From: Bradyrhizobium sp. C9
Lineage (GTDB): Bacteria > Pseudomonadota > Alphaproteobacteria > Rhizobiales > Xanthobacteraceae
Length of the DNA stretch: 64,000 nucleotides
Direction: 5' to 3'
Assembly: GCF_002532045.1 (NCBI RefSeq)
Contig: NZ_NWTG01000001.1
Coordinates: 1,054,001 to 1,118,000 of the forward strand
Position numbers and translations under genes: made by a program. The stretch's first letter is position 1; every line of letters starts with the position of its first letter. Below the pieces are notes generated by a model that searched no databases, was not told where the DNA came from, and saw only the letters and a program-made list of their open reading frames with translations. Below, piece by piece: positions 1-9,297 of this stretch.

Positions 1-1
1 C

Positions 2-520
2 GACCTTTGTCCCAATGTCACGATTGCCGACATCATCTGCGAGATGCGCGCGGCGTCGTGCGAGCTGGCCAAGTTCGGCCGGCCGCTGGTCATGTCAGGG
101 CACTCCGCGGGCGGGCATCTTGCCGCATGCATGCTTGCCACCGATTGGCAGGCCTACGATGCGTCGCTGCCGACGGATCTGGTCAGGGCTGCTTACGCGA
201 TCTCCGGCCTGTTCGAGCTCGAGCCGCTGGTCGGCACCTCCATCAACAAGGCACTTGGCCTCGACCGCGACGCAGCAAGGGCGGTGAGCCCGCTGCTCTG
301 GAAAGCGCCCAGCGGTGCGACGCTCGATGCGGTGGTTGGCGGCGCCGAGAGCGCCGAATATCACCGGCAGAGCCGGACCATCGCCGATGTCTGGGGCAGC
401 GCGGGTGTGGCGACACGGTTCGGCACCGTGCCCAATGCCAATCATTTCACCGCGATCGCACCGCTCGCCGACCCGGAGTCGGAGATGGTCGCGCGGCTGA
501 AGCAGCTCACACAAATCTGA
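2..520 (+). CDS. alpha/beta hydrolase, 3' part (kynurenine formamidase-like)
   Basis: The reading frame is open from base 2, so the 5' end lies outside the window; about 172 residues are present. The nucleophile elbow GHSAGG is visible near residue 39 of the fragment, and a late histidine in PNANHF is a plausible catalytic His. This is the esterase/kynurenine-formamidase type of alpha/beta hydrolase. Lying 171 bases upstream of a benzoate/2-aminobenzoate-type CoA ligase on the same strand, it may belong to an anthranilate or tryptophan breakdown cluster; that role is inference. The fold is confident, the substrate is not. Confidence 0.75.
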   Translation, partial: DLCPNVTIADIICEMRAASCELAKFGRPLVMSGHSAGGHLAACMLATDWQAYDASLPTDLVRAAYAISGLFELEPLVGTSINKALGLDRDAARAVSPLLWKAPSGATLDAVVGGAESAEYHRQSRTIADVWGSAGVATRFGTVPNANHFTAIAPLADPESEMVARLKQLTQI

Positions 521-564
521 GGTTTGCGGGGCGACGCAGTTTCCACGCGATATCTACCCTTGCG

Positions 565-593
565 CCAAATTATTTTAAGTATAAAATGATTGG
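565..593. promoter_or_regulatory. AT-rich palindrome before CoA ligase, candidate operator
   Basis: ATTTTA (572-577) and TAAAAT (582-587) form a perfect inverted repeat with a 4-base spacer, flanked by CCAA (565-568) and TTGG (590-593), so the palindrome spans almost 30 bases. It lies about 100 bases upstream of the CoA ligase start and is very AT-rich for this genome. The form resembles MarR-family operators, but no MarR gene is in view. Confidence 0.4.
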
Positions 594-691
594 CGATCGG
601 GACGCTGCCGGGCGTCCTCGATACTGGTCTTCTCGATGTTGATCTCGATGTTGGTCTTGGCCTTTCTGGACGGAAAGCGAGGGGCAATCGA

Positions 692-2335
692 ATGTCAGGT
701 GAATTTCCCGGGCTCGGCCCATCCGGGCATGTCGACGATTTCGCGCGGCGCAACCTGCCGCCATCAGCGCAGTGGCCGCAGCTGCTGCTCGACCGGCCCG
801 AATTCCAATATCCCGATTATCTCAACGCCGCGGTCGAACTGACCGACCGCATCGTCGAGCAGGGGATGGGCGATCGCATCGCGCTGATCGGCAACGGCCG
901 CCAGCGCACCTACAAGGAATTGACCGACTGGTCGAACCGCCTGGCTCATGCGTTGGTGGAGAACTACGGCGTCAAGCCCGGCAATCGCGTCCTGATCCGC
1001 TCGGGCAACAATCCGGCGCTGGTCGCGGCGTGGCTCGCCGCCACCAAGGCTGGCGCCGTCGTCGTCAACACGATGCCGATGCTGCGCGCCGGTGAGCTCG
1101 CCAAGATCGTCGACAAGGCCGAGATTGCGCTGGCGCTGACCGACAGCCGCATCGCGGACGAACTGGTGGCTTGCGCCAAGACCAGCAAATTCCTCAAGCA
1201 GGTCGTCAATTTCGACGGCACGCAAAACCACGATGCCGAGCTCGACCGGATCGCGCTGAACAAGCCGGTCAAGTTCGATGCGGTGAAGACCGGCCGCGAC
1301 GATGTCGCGCTGCTCGGCTTCACGTCGGGCACCACGGGCGAACCCAAGGCGACGATGCATTTCCATCGCGATCTCCTGATTGTCGCGGACGGCTATGCCA
1401 GGGAAGTGCTCAAGGTGACGCCGGACGACGTGTTCGTCGGCTCGCCGCCGCTTGCATTTACATTTGGCCTTGGCGGGCTCGCGATCTTCCCGCTGCGCTT
1501 CGGCGCCACCGCGACATTGCTGGAGAACGCGGCGCCGAGCGAGATGATCCGGATCATCGAGACCTACAAGGCCACGATCTGCTTCACCGCGCCGACCGCC
1601 TATCGGGCGATGATGGCCGCGATGGACAAGGGCGCCGATCTGTCGTCGCTCCGGCTCGCCGTCTCGGCCGGCGAGACGCTGCCGGCGCCGGTGTTCGAGA
1701 GCTGGACCAGGAAGACCGGCAAGCCGATCCTCGACGGCATCGGCAGCACGGAGCTGCTGCACATCTTCATCACCAACCGCACCGGCAGCGCCGTCGCCGG
1801 CACCACGGGCACGCCTGTGGCCGGCTACCAGGCGAAGATCGTCGACGAAGACATGAACGAATTGCCGCCGGGCCAGGTCGGCAAGCTGGCGGTGCGCGGC
1901 CCGACCGGCTGCCGTTATCTCGCCGACTCCCGGCAAACCAAATATGTCCGCGATGGCTGGAACATCACCGGCGATGCCTTTGTCAGCGACGAGAACGGCC
2001 GGCTGTCGTTCGTGGCGCGCGCCGACGACATGATCATCTCGGCCGGTTACAACATCGCCGGTCCCGAGGTCGAGGCGGCGCTGCTCGGACATCCCGATGT
2101 CGCGGAATGCGCTGTCATCGGCGCACCCGACGAGGAGCGCGGACAGATCGTCTCGGCCTTCATCGTGCTGAAGCAGGGCGCGCGCAGCGACGATGCCGAG
2201 GTCAAGGCGTTGCAGGATCACGTCAAGGCAACGATCGCGCCGTACAAATATCCCCGCGCGATCTCTTTTGTCGACGCGCTGCCGAAGACCCAGACCGGGA
2301 AGATCCAACGCTTCAAGCTGCGCGAGGCAAGTTAG
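692..2335 (+). CDS. benzoate/2-aminobenzoate-CoA ligase family protein
   Basis: Acyl-adenylate-forming ligase of 547 residues, the usual length for benzoate-CoA ligases. It would activate an aromatic (possibly 2-amino) carboxylate with ATP and CoA in the cytoplasm. The phosphate-binding motif TSGTTGEPK is at residues 211-219, the A5 region DGIGSTE at 348-354, the hinge-side motif GWNITGD at 422-428, and the catalytic C-terminal lysine in KTQTGK at about 537. An ATG at 692 preceded by a GAGGGG ribosome site was chosen over an upstream start at 590, whose extension is low-complexity and overlaps the palindrome. The hydrolase upstream suggests aerobic anthranilate breakdown (inference). Family is firm; benzoate versus 2-aminobenzoate cannot be told by eye. 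Confidence 0.85.
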   Translation: MSGEFPGLGPSGHVDDFARRNLPPSAQWPQLLLDRPEFQYPDYLNAAVELTDRIVEQGMGDRIALIGNGRQRTYKELTDWSNRLAHALVENYGVKPGNRVLIRSGNNPALVAAWLAATKAGAVVVNTMPMLRAGELAKIVDKAEIALALTDSRIADELVACAKTSKFLKQVVNFDGTQNHDAELDRIALNKPVKFDAVKTGRDDVALLGFTSGTTGEPKATMHFHRDLLIVADGYAREVLKVTPDDVFVGSPPLAFTFGLGGLAIFPLRFGATATLLENAAPSEMIRIIETYKATICFTAPTAYRAMMAAMDKGADLSSLRLAVSAGETLPAPVFESWTRKTGKPILDGIGSTELLHIFITNRTGSAVAGTTGTPVAGYQAKIVDEDMNELPPGQVGKLAVRGPTGCRYLADSRQTKYVRDGWNITGDAFVSDENGRLSFVARADDMIISAGYNIAGPEVEAALLGHPDVAECAVIGAPDEERGQIVSAFIVLKQGARSDDAEVKALQDHVKATIAPYKYPRAISFVDALPKTQTGKIQRFKLREAS

Positions 2336-2339
2336 GGGA

Positions 2340-2364
2340 GGGCGACGGCCTGCGGCCGCCGCCC
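2340..2364. terminator. hairpin between convergent genes
   Basis: GGGCGACGGCC (2340-2350) pairs with GGCCGCCGCCC (2354-2364) with one mismatch and a 3-base loop. It lies exactly between the converging stops of the CoA ligase and emrB. No T run follows on either strand, so it may slow polymerase or protect 3' ends rather than act as a classic intrinsic terminator. Confidence 0.5.
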
Positions 2365-2370
2365 GAGATA

Positions 2371-3984
2371 TCAATGCGCCGCGCCGCCGCCGGCGACATT
2401 CTTCGGCTTGCCGGTCAGCACGATCGCGATCGCGGCGAGCACCAGCACGACGCCGATCACCGCGAAGGCGTCGCTGAAGCCGAGCACCAGCGCCTGGCGC
2501 TTCACGATATTGCCGATCGCCACGATCGCCTGGTTGTGTGCGGTGGCGGGGTCCGAGATGCCGTGGCTGAGGAAGTAGTTGGTGACCTCGGCGATCCGGG
2601 TGCGCACCTCCTCGCGGCCCAGATGCACGGACTGGCCGATGATGTTGGAGTGGAACTGCTCGCGCTTGGTGACGATGGTCCCGAGCAACGCCGTGCCGAT
2701 TGCGCCGCCGAGGTTCCGCATCATGTTGGAGATGCCGGAGGCAGCCGGCGCATCCTGCGGCGCAACGCTGCCGAGGCTGACGGCCGACAGCGGCGCCAGC
2801 ATGATCGCCTGGCCGACGGCACGGACGATATTCGGGACGAAGAACTGGTCGCCGGAGTAATCGAGTGACATCTGTATGTTCATGAAGGATGAGACCGCGA
2901 ACAGGATCATGCCGGTGAAGGCGATGAAGCGCGCGTCGAAACGCTGCATCAGCTTCGGTACCAGCGGGATCAGGATCAGCTGCGGCAGGCCGGTCCAGGC
3001 CAGCACCTGGCCGATCTGCTCGGCATTGTAGCGCTGCACCTGGCCGAGATAGGCCGGCAGCAGATAGACCGAGCCGAACAGCGCAAAGCCGACGAACACG
3101 GCCGAGATGGTGCCAAAGCCGAAGCTGCGCTGAGTCAACAGCCGCAGCCGGAGCAACGGCTTCTCGACCACGAGCTCGATCCAGACGAACAAGGTCAGGC
3201 TGACGGCGGCGATCACCGCAAGCTTGACGATGAAGGGCGAGCCGAACCAGTCGTCCTTGTTGCCTTCCTCGAGCACGGCCTGCAGCGATGCGAGGCCAAT
3301 CGCCATCGTGGCGATGCCGAGCCAGTCGCCCTCGCGCAGCAGATTGAGCTGCATCGGCTGGCGTTCCAGGGTGAGAGAAAGGGTAATGACCATCACCGCG
3401 GTCGGAATCACGTTGACGAAGAAGATGGTCTGCCAGCCGTAATTCTCGGTCAGGTAGCCGCCGATGGTCGGGCCGATCGCCGGGGCAAACGTCACGGCGA
3501 GCGCGAACATCGCAAGGCCGATCGGTTGCTGCACCTTCGGCAGCTTGGTGAAGACAAGCGTGAAGGCCATCGGGATCAGCACGCCGCCGAAGAAGCCCTG
3601 CAGGCCGCGCATCGCGATCATCGAGGGGAGGTCGTTGGTGAAGGCACAGGCGACCGAGAAGATCGCAAACAGGGTGGCGAAGCCAATGATGATCTTGCGG
3701 AACGAGAACACCCGGCTGAGAAAGTCGGTCAGCGGGATCACCACGATCTCGCCGATCAGATAGGACGTCGAGATCCAGGAGCCGTTGTCGACGCCGGTGC
3801 CGATGCCGCCCTCGATGTTGAGAAGCGAGGCGTTGGTGATCTGGATATTGAGGATCGCCATGAAGGCGCCGATCATCGCGGCGACGATGGAAATCCAGAC
3901 GGCCATGCTGGCGCGGTTGGGATCGACCGCTGCGGCTGCCGCGCGGGGCGCAGCAGCCGGGGAGGAGAGCGCGAGGTCGGACAT
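2371..3984 (-). CDS. emrB: DHA2-family MFS multidrug exporter (EmrB-like)
   Basis: Inner-membrane drug:proton antiporter of 537 residues, matching the 14-helix DHA2 family. It begins with a short Ala-rich cytoplasmic tail followed by hydrophobic segments from about residue 28. The stretch beginning LNIQITNASL is the usual helix-1 signature (normally LDxTIVNVAL), with the conserved Asp replaced by Asn. It is 8 bases downstream of the HlyD-family gene on the same strand, so the pair should form a tripartite pump with an outer-membrane TolC protein encoded elsewhere. The divergent TetR gene and shared inverted repeat suggest repression relieved by a pump substrate (inference). Confidence 0.9.
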   Translation of the reverse strand: MSDLALSSPAAAPRAAAAAVDPNRASMAVWISIVAAMIGAFMAILNIQITNASLLNIEGGIGTGVDNGSWISTSYLIGEIVVIPLTDFLSRVFSFRKIIIGFATLFAIFSVACAFTNDLPSMIAMRGLQGFFGGVLIPMAFTLVFTKLPKVQQPIGLAMFALAVTFAPAIGPTIGGYLTENYGWQTIFFVNVIPTAVMVITLSLTLERQPMQLNLLREGDWLGIATMAIGLASLQAVLEEGNKDDWFGSPFIVKLAVIAAVSLTLFVWIELVVEKPLLRLRLLTQRSFGFGTISAVFVGFALFGSVYLLPAYLGQVQRYNAEQIGQVLAWTGLPQLILIPLVPKLMQRFDARFIAFTGMILFAVSSFMNIQMSLDYSGDQFFVPNIVRAVGQAIMLAPLSAVSLGSVAPQDAPAASGISNMMRNLGGAIGTALLGTIVTKREQFHSNIIGQSVHLGREEVRTRIAEVTNYFLSHGISDPATAHNQAIVAIGNIVKRQALVLGFSDAFAVIGVVLVLAAIAIVLTGKPKNVAGGGAAH

Positions 3985-3992
3985 GACATCAC

Positions 3993-5180
3993 CTATTTGA
4001 AAGAGGCGACAGCGAGCTTGGGCGAGGCGCTGGAACGCGGATTGTCCCCGGCGGGATGCGACAGCGTCGCGATGGACGGAATCACCGACATGCCCGGCCG
4101 CAGGTCGACATTGGTTGCGTCGAGCACGATCTTCACCGGGATGCGCTGCACCACCTTGGTGAAGTTGCCGGTGGCGTTGTCCGGCGGCAGCAGCGCGAAT
4201 TCCTGGCCGCTGGCGGGCGCGAGGCTGTCGACGTGGCCGCGCACCACCTGTCCCGGGAACATGTCGACTTCGATCTGGACCGGCTGGCCCTTGCGGACAT
4301 TGGTGAGCTGCGTTTCCTTGTAGTTCGCGATCACATAGGCGCCGGTGGCCGGCACCAGCGACATCAGTTGCGTGCCGGCCTGGACGAACTGGCCGGTGCG
4401 CAGGGTGCGGTTGCCGACGACGCCATCGATCGGCGCGGTGATCGTGGTGTAGCCGAGATTGAGCTCGGCTTGATTTTGCAGGGCTGTGGCTCGTCCCAAC
4501 GCCGCAACCGCCTGGGCGATCTCGGCCTTGAGCAGCTCCACCTGGCGCTCTGCGGAGGCAAGGTTTGCGGTGTCGCGGGCGATGGCGGCCTGCGCGCTGG
4601 CGTAGCGCGACTGCGCCTGCTGCGCGTTCTGTACGCTGCCGTAGCCGGTTCCGGCGAGGTCGGTGTAGCGCTTGTTCTCCTGCTCGGCGAAGGTCTGCGT
4701 CGCGGTGTCCACCGCGAGCGTCGCGCGCGCCGCCTCGATCACCGAGTGCTGCACGTCGAGCTGGGCGCGTTTGCTGGTGATCGCAGCTTCAGCGGCGGCG
4801 ACGTCAGCCTTCGACTGATCCAGCGCGACCTTGAAATCGCGCTCGTCGATCCGCGCCAGGATCTGGCCGGCGCGCACATGTTCGTTGTCGCCCACCAGCA
4901 CCGCGCTGAGATAGCCCGACACCTTCGGTGCGATCGTGGTGTTGTCGGCCTTCACATAGGCGTCGTCGGTCGAGACCTGAAAGCGGCCGACCGTCCAGTA
5001 ATCCCAGCCGTACCAGGCGCCGCCCGCGAGCAGGGCGAGGGCCGCGCCGGTCATCAGCAGGCGCCGAAGCTTGCCCTTGGCTGCGGGCGGTTTGGCCGCC
5101 TCCGGATTCGCGATCAACTGCTTGGCGGTCTCGGCCGGAACCTGGCTCTCGGCCTTGAAGGACGTTTCGTGCTGGCTCAT
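3993..5180 (-). CDS. emrA: HlyD-family periplasmic adaptor (EmrA-like)
   Basis: Membrane-fusion adaptor of 395 residues. It has a short cytoplasmic N-terminus, one membrane helix at about residues 45-62, a lipoyl-like half-motif at TTIAPKVSGYLSAV, a long alpha-helical hairpin rich in Ala, Gln and Lys, then the second lipoyl half and a beta-barrel segment (TITAPIDGVVGNRTLRTGQ). It would link EmrB to an outer-membrane channel. The start at 5180 is preceded by AGGAG at good spacing; the open frame runs much further upstream, but that part is antisense to the TetR gene and is not coding. It shares a 156-base control region with the divergent TetR gene. Confidence 0.9.
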   Translation of the reverse strand: MSQHETSFKAESQVPAETAKQLIANPEAAKPPAAKGKLRRLLMTGAALALLAGGAWYGWDYWTVGRFQVSTDDAYVKADNTTIAPKVSGYLSAVLVGDNEHVRAGQILARIDERDFKVALDQSKADVAAAEAAITSKRAQLDVQHSVIEAARATLAVDTATQTFAEQENKRYTDLAGTGYGSVQNAQQAQSRYASAQAAIARDTANLASAERQVELLKAEIAQAVAALGRATALQNQAELNLGYTTITAPIDGVVGNRTLRTGQFVQAGTQLMSLVPATGAYVIANYKETQLTNVRKGQPVQIEVDMFPGQVVRGHVDSLAPASGQEFALLPPDNATGNFTKVVQRIPVKIVLDATNVDLRPGMSVIPSIATLSHPAGDNPRSSASPKLAVASFK

Positions 5181-5290
5181 GGCAGGTGCTCCTGATCCTT
5201 CTATCTCGCTGGGAAACCGTAGGAATTTCGATTTCAGCGTCCCTGGATAATTAGGAAACTTGATGTTTTCCAAAATAAGGCCCATATTTG

Positions 5291-5312
5291 GACTGTCAAT
5301 AGAATGACAGTC
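5291..5312. promoter_or_regulatory. perfect inverted repeat, likely TetR operator
   Basis: GACTGTCA (5291-5298) and TGACAGTC (5305-5312) are perfect 8-base arms separated by 6 bases. The repeat lies 24 bases before the TetR start and about 110 bases before emrA, in their shared divergent promoter region. Position and symmetry fit an autorepressor site controlling both transcripts. Recognition by this TetR protein is inference. Confidence 0.65.
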
Positions 5313-5336
5313 ATCATCTAAAAGCATGGCTCGCGG

Positions 5337-6047
5337 ATGAACCGAAGCGACAAGGACGAGACAGGGCAAAGCGCACCGGCGCCGGAACGGCGCGGCCGCG
5401 GGCGGCCGCAGCTTCGCTCCGACGACGAAACACGCGCACTGATCTACGACGCCGCGCGGCGTGAGTTCTCGGAGCGCGGCTTCGCCGCGGCCAGCATCGC
5501 CGATGTGGCCTGCCGCGCCGGCGTCTCCACCAAGACGCTCTATCGTTTGATCCCGACCAAGCTGGCGCTGTTCGAGGGTATGGTGACCGACCGGGTGGAG
5601 CGGTTCGTGTCCATCGTGAACCTCGGCGCCTGCGATGGCCGCAATGTTGCGGCGGCGCTGGAGGCGGCGCTGCTGACTTGCGCCGAGCTCATTCTCGATG
5701 CCGAGGTGATCGCGCTGCAACGGATCATCCTGGCCGAGAGCGACAAATTCCCTGATATCGCCGAGACGTTCTACGAAAAGGCCATGCAGCGCTCGATCGC
5801 CGCGCTGGCGAATTGGCTGGGCGTCCAGCAGCGGCGAGAGCGGATCGTGCTCGATGACACCGAAGCCGCAGCCGGCATGCTGCTCGGCATGCTCGTGTTC
5901 AAGCCGCAGCGCGACGTGATGTTTGGGCACAAGCCGGTGCTGACGCGCAGCGAGATCGAAGCGCGCGCCAAGGCCTGTGCTAAGCTGTTCCTGTCCGGAT
6001 GCGCCGTGCCGGCCGACCAGATCAACAAACAAAGTGGAGGCGCGTGA
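5337..6047 (+). CDS. TetR-family transcriptional regulator
   Basis: Regulator of 236 residues. After a basic N-terminal tail (RRGRGRPQ) the TetR helix-turn-helix runs from about residue 33 to 80, with ARREFSERGFAAASIADVA followed by the recognition part AGVSTKTLYRLIPTK. The C-terminal half is the helical ligand-binding and dimer domain. Divergent from emrAB with a perfect inverted repeat in between, it probably represses the pump and itself. Its stop overlaps the start of the next gene by one base (TGATG), so the two are co-transcribed. Confidence 0.9.
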   Translation: MNRSDKDETGQSAPAPERRGRGRPQLRSDDETRALIYDAARREFSERGFAAASIADVACRAGVSTKTLYRLIPTKLALFEGMVTDRVERFVSIVNLGACDGRNVAAALEAALLTCAELILDAEVIALQRIILAESDKFPDIAETFYEKAMQRSIAALANWLGVQQRRERIVLDDTEAAAGMLLGMLVFKPQRDVMFGHKPVLTRSEIEARAKACAKLFLSGCAVPADQINKQSGGA

Positions 6048-6469
6048 TGCCGGAGCCGGCCGCGACCTACACCGTCGAGGCGCAGATTGCGCGCGACGAC
6101 CAGGCGACATGCGAGGATGTGCTGACGCGCTGGATGACCGCGCTCAACCGCTATGACGCCGCGGCCATGGACGCACTGATGCACTTCCCGCATGTGCGGA
6201 TCGCCGGCGGCGTGGTCACGGTCTATCAGCAGCCCGGCAACAATCCGATGGAACTGTTCGAGCGGCTGCGCAAACAGGACCGCTGGCATCACAGCGCCTG
6301 GAACGAGACCATGCTCGTGCAGTCCTCACCGGCCAAGGCGCACTACGCCGTCCGCTATACGCGCTACCGCGAGGACGGTTCGGTGATCGGCGTCTACGAT
6401 TCCCTCTATGTGCTGAGCCTGCTCGGCGGCGCCTGGAAAATCCAGAGCCGCTCGAGCTTTGGTCCCTGA
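6047..6469 (+). CDS. NTF2-like/SnoaL-fold small protein
   Basis: Protein of 140 residues. The segment DVLTRWMTALNRYDAAAMDALMHFPHVRIAGG and the late YDSLYVLSLLGGAWKIQSRSS are typical of SnoaL/DUF4440 cone-shaped barrels, which bind small hydrophobic ligands or act as isomerases or cyclases. The ATG at 6047 is set by GTGGAGG just upstream and overlaps the TetR stop. Membership in the tetR transcript suggests a link with the EmrAB substrate, but nothing in the sequence names a reaction. Confidence 0.7.
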   Translation: MPEPAATYTVEAQIARDDQATCEDVLTRWMTALNRYDAAAMDALMHFPHVRIAGGVVTVYQQPGNNPMELFERLRKQDRWHHSAWNETMLVQSSPAKAHYAVRYTRYREDGSVIGVYDSLYVLSLLGGAWKIQSRSSFGP

Positions 6470-6491
6470 GCAAGCCGCGTTACAGGTCGCG

Positions 6492-8189
6492 TCACTTGGC
6501 CGCCACCACTGAAGCGGGAGGCTGGGTCAGCACTTGGCGGATCATGCGGGCGAGATCGGCCTTGCGGTAGGGTTTTGGCAAGAGCGTGACGTCCGGGTCG
6601 AGACGGCCGTGATGAATGATGGCGTCCTCGGTATAGCCGGAGGTGAAGAGCACGCGCACCGAGGGCAGCTTGGCGATCACGGCATCAGCCACCTGCCGGC
6701 CGTTCATGCCGCCGGACATTATGACGTCGGTGAACAGCACGTCGCAGACGAAACCGTTCTCGACCGCAGCCAATGCTTCCGGGCCGTTGGCGGTGACCAT
6801 GGTGTGGTAGCCAAGCTGCTCGAGCTGGGCGCTGACATAGTTGCGGACCAGCGGATCGTCCTCGACGACCAGGATGGATTCGTGGCCACCGCGCGTGTCG
6901 ACCGGAGCAGGCGGCTCGACGTCGACCATGTCGCCCATGCTGCGCGGCAGATAGAGCTTGATCGACGTGCCGTGGCCCTCTTCGGAATAGATCTTGAGAT
7001 GCCCGTCGGACTGCTTGATGAAGCCGTACACCATGCTGAGCCCGAGGCCGGTGCCCTTGCCGGTGTCCTTGGTGGTGAAGAACGGCTCGAACACCTTTTC
7101 GCGGATTCCCTCCGGGATTCCGCCGCCGGTGTCGCTGACCGCGACCATCACATATTCACCCGCCCGCACGTCGAGATTGGCGGCGGCATAAACTTCGTCG
7201 AGGATGACGTTGCTGGTCTCCAGCATCAGCTTGCCGCCGTCGGGCATCGCATCGCGGGCATTGAGGGCGAGATTGAGCAGTGCCGTCGACATGTGGTTGG
7301 GGTCGATGAAGGCCGGCCAGGCGTCTGCTTCGAGCGCGGTATCGATCTCGATCTGCTCGCCGAGCGACGGGCGCAGCAGCCGCGCGGTGTCCTGCACCAG
7401 CGTGTTGAGGTCGGCTTCACGCGGTTGCAGCGGCTGCTGGCGCGAGAAGGCCAGCAGATGCTTGGTGACCTCGGCGCCGCGAAAGGCGGCGTCGCTGATC
7501 ATCTTTGTCACCGACGACAGCGCGGCGTCGTGTTCCACGGCCTCGGCGAGGATGTCGATCAGGCCGGTGATGACGGTCAGGATGTTGTTGAAGTCATGGG
7601 CGATGCCGCCGGTGAGGTGCCCGACGGCCTCCATCTTCTGCACCTGGCGCAGCTTCTGCTCGGCTTCGAGCTGCTCGCGGGCAGCCTCGACCTCGCGCGC
7701 GCGCATGAAGATTTCAGCTTCCATCTGCTCGGTGCGCTCGCGCAGCAGGTCGGTCAGCTTGTCCTGCTCGGCGCCGCGCTGCTTCAGCTGAATAAAGCCG
7801 GTGACGTCTTCCACCCGATGGATGATGTAGCTGAATTGTCCGCTCGGCCCGAACACCGGCGTATTGCGCGGGCTCCAGTAGCGCTCCTCGAATCCGCCGC
7901 CCTCCGACTCGGGCTTTCGGATATCGTATTTCTGCACCGACATGGTGTCGGGGCGGCGGAACTGGACCACGCGTTCCAGCGAGGCGCGCAGGTTGCGCAC
8001 CCCGTCGGCGGCCGGATCGTCCGGATTATCGGGAAATACCTCGAACAGCCCACGCCCAAGGATCGCGGCGCGCTCGGTCTTGGTGGCGCGCAGATAGGCG
8101 TCGCTTACGGCCACGATGCGGAAGTCAGGCTGCGTCAGCACCAGATAGAGGCCGGGCGCCGCCTCGAATAACGCCTTGAAGTCAGGCAT
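6492..8189 (-). CDS. PAS hybrid sensor histidine kinase with receiver
   Basis: Soluble hybrid kinase of 565 residues from the ATG at 8189. Order: PAS-like sensor (about 5-130), coiled coil (about 135-185), HisKA with the phospho-acceptor His198 in GGIAHDFNN, HATPase with N box [10 protein letters not shown] (306-315), G1 DTGGGIPE (353-360) and the [17 protein letters not shown] box, then a receiver with acidic pocket EDD (443-445), phospho-Asp488 and Lys in LLPKPY. No membrane segment is seen, so it probably senses a cytoplasmic cue. The start is uncertain: no good ribosome site precedes 8189, and a GGGAGG lies further up near 8217, so a slightly longer protein with a rare start codon is possible. 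No partner regulator is adjacent. Confidence 0.88.
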   Translation of the reverse strand: MPDFKALFEAAPGLYLVLTQPDFRIVAVSDAYLRATKTERAAILGRGLFEVFPDNPDDPAADGVRNLRASLERVVQFRRPDTMSVQKYDIRKPESEGGGFEERYWSPRNTPVFGPSGQFSYIIHRVEDVTGFIQLKQRGAEQDKLTDLLRERTEQMEAEIFMRAREVEAAREQLEAEQKLRQVQKMEAVGHLTGGIAHDFNNILTVITGLIDILAEAVEHDAALSSVTKMISDAAFRGAEVTKHLLAFSRQQPLQPREADLNTLVQDTARLLRPSLGEQIEIDTALEADAWPAFIDPNHMSTALLNLALNARDAMPDGGKLMLETSNVILDEVYAAANLDVRAGEYVMVAVSDTGGGIPEGIREKVFEPFFTTKDTGKGTGLGLSMVYGFIKQSDGHLKIYSEEGHGTSIKLYLPRSMGDMVDVEPPAPVDTRGGHESILVVEDDPLVRNYVSAQLEQLGYHTMVTANGPEALAAVENGFVCDVLFTDVIMSGGMNGRQVADAVIAKLPSVRVLFTSGYTEDAIIHHGRLDPDVTLLPKPYRKADLARMIRQVLTQPPASVVAAK

Positions 8190-8332
8190 CGGCGGGGACT
8201 GGTTTTGCAGTTCATCCTCCCTCGCAGGGATACGTCCCCCTGTGACCGCGATCAAGATGTGGCACGCGTTCGCAGGAACTTCAATGGTTAACATACGGCG
8301 TTAACTCGATTTTCTCGATCGAGACAGCGCGG

Positions 8333-9259
8333 CTAGCGCGAATTCGGCAGGTAGCGCCAGCCCTCCTTGCCGAGGAAGTCCAGCATGGCCTGCGCGGGCG
8401 GCAGCAGGATCTTGTCGGTGCGCCTGATTGCGTGCCACTGCCGGACGATCGGCAGGCCCTTCACCTTGAGCACCACCAGCCGGCCATCCTCCAGTTCGTG
8501 AAATACCGTGTGCTGGGAAATGAAGGCGATGCCGAGCCCGGCCATGACCGCCTGCTTGATGGTCTCATTGCTGTCCATCGCCATGCCGAGCTTCGGCTCC
8601 AATCCGACCCGCTCGAAATATTGCTGCATCAGCATCCGCGTGCCTGATCCCTGCTCACGGGTGATGAAGGTTTCATTGGCGAGCTCCGATGTCGCGACAT
8701 GCCGTCGCCGTGCCAGCCGATGATCGGGGGCGGCGATGATGAAGTGCGGATGCCGACCGAGCGGCTTCATCTCGACTTCGACATCGGCCGGCGGCCGGCC
8801 CATCACCGCGATGTCGAGATCGTAGCCGCGCAGCGCGTCGCGGATCTCTTCACGGTTGCCGATCCTGAGCGTGACCTCGATCTTGGGAAAGCGGCGCGAG
8901 AACGCCGCGATCGCGAACGGCACGAAGTATTTCGCTGTCGAGACCGCGCCCATCGCGACGCGGCCGCCGCTGCGGCCTGCGATCATGTCGAGCGACTGCT
9001 CGCAGTCCTTCAGCGCCGCCTCGATCCGCTCGATGAGCGCCAGCACATGCGCGCCGGCATCGGTCAGCGCCATGCCGTCGCCGGTGCGCTGGATCAGCGG
9101 CAATCCCGCGAGCGCCTGCAGGTTGCGGACCTGCAGCGTCACCGCCGGCTGCGTCAGGTTCAGCTGGTTCGCCGCCGACGTGATCGAGCGCGCCGCGTGC
9201 ACCGCCGACAGCGCGCGCAGTTGGCGGATGGTGAGGTCCCGCGAGAAGTTCCCGGCCAT
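8333..9259 (-). CDS. cbbR: CbbR, LysR-type activator of the cbb operon
   Basis: LysR regulator of 308 residues. The winged helix-turn-helix is at about residues 8-65 (LRALSAVHAARSITSAANQL, then TQPAVTLQVRNLQ), followed by the periplasmic-binding-protein-like effector domain. It is divergent from cbbF, the standard place for CbbR, which senses metabolites such as RuBP or NADPH in other bacteria. The ATG at 9259 was chosen over 9271 because GGAG lies 6 bases upstream of it, while the earlier ATG has no ribosome site (GGAG is inside its second codon). Assignment rests on family plus position. Confidence 0.92.
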   Translation of the reverse strand: MAGNFSRDLTIRQLRALSAVHAARSITSAANQLNLTQPAVTLQVRNLQALAGLPLIQRTGDGMALTDAGAHVLALIERIEAALKDCEQSLDMIAGRSGGRVAMGAVSTAKYFVPFAIAAFSRRFPKIEVTLRIGNREEIRDALRGYDLDIAVMGRPPADVEVEMKPLGRHPHFIIAAPDHRLARRRHVATSELANETFITREQGSGTRMLMQQYFERVGLEPKLGMAMDSNETIKQAVMAGLGIAFISQHTVFHELEDGRLVVLKVKGLPIVRQWHAIRRTDKILLPPAQAMLDFLGKEGWRYLPNSR

Positions 9260-9297
9260 CACAAGCTCCATAAGAAATACTTTGCCCAGACCAAAGA

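Noticed and set aside
764..2374. Minus-strand frame of 536 codons opposite the CoA ligase
   Set aside because: Composition is that of a shadow frame and the plus-strand gene has all ligase motifs.
5181..6110. Upstream extension of emrA by about 310 codons
   Set aside because: The extension is antisense to tetR and crosses the operator; a good ribosome site fixes emrA at 5180.
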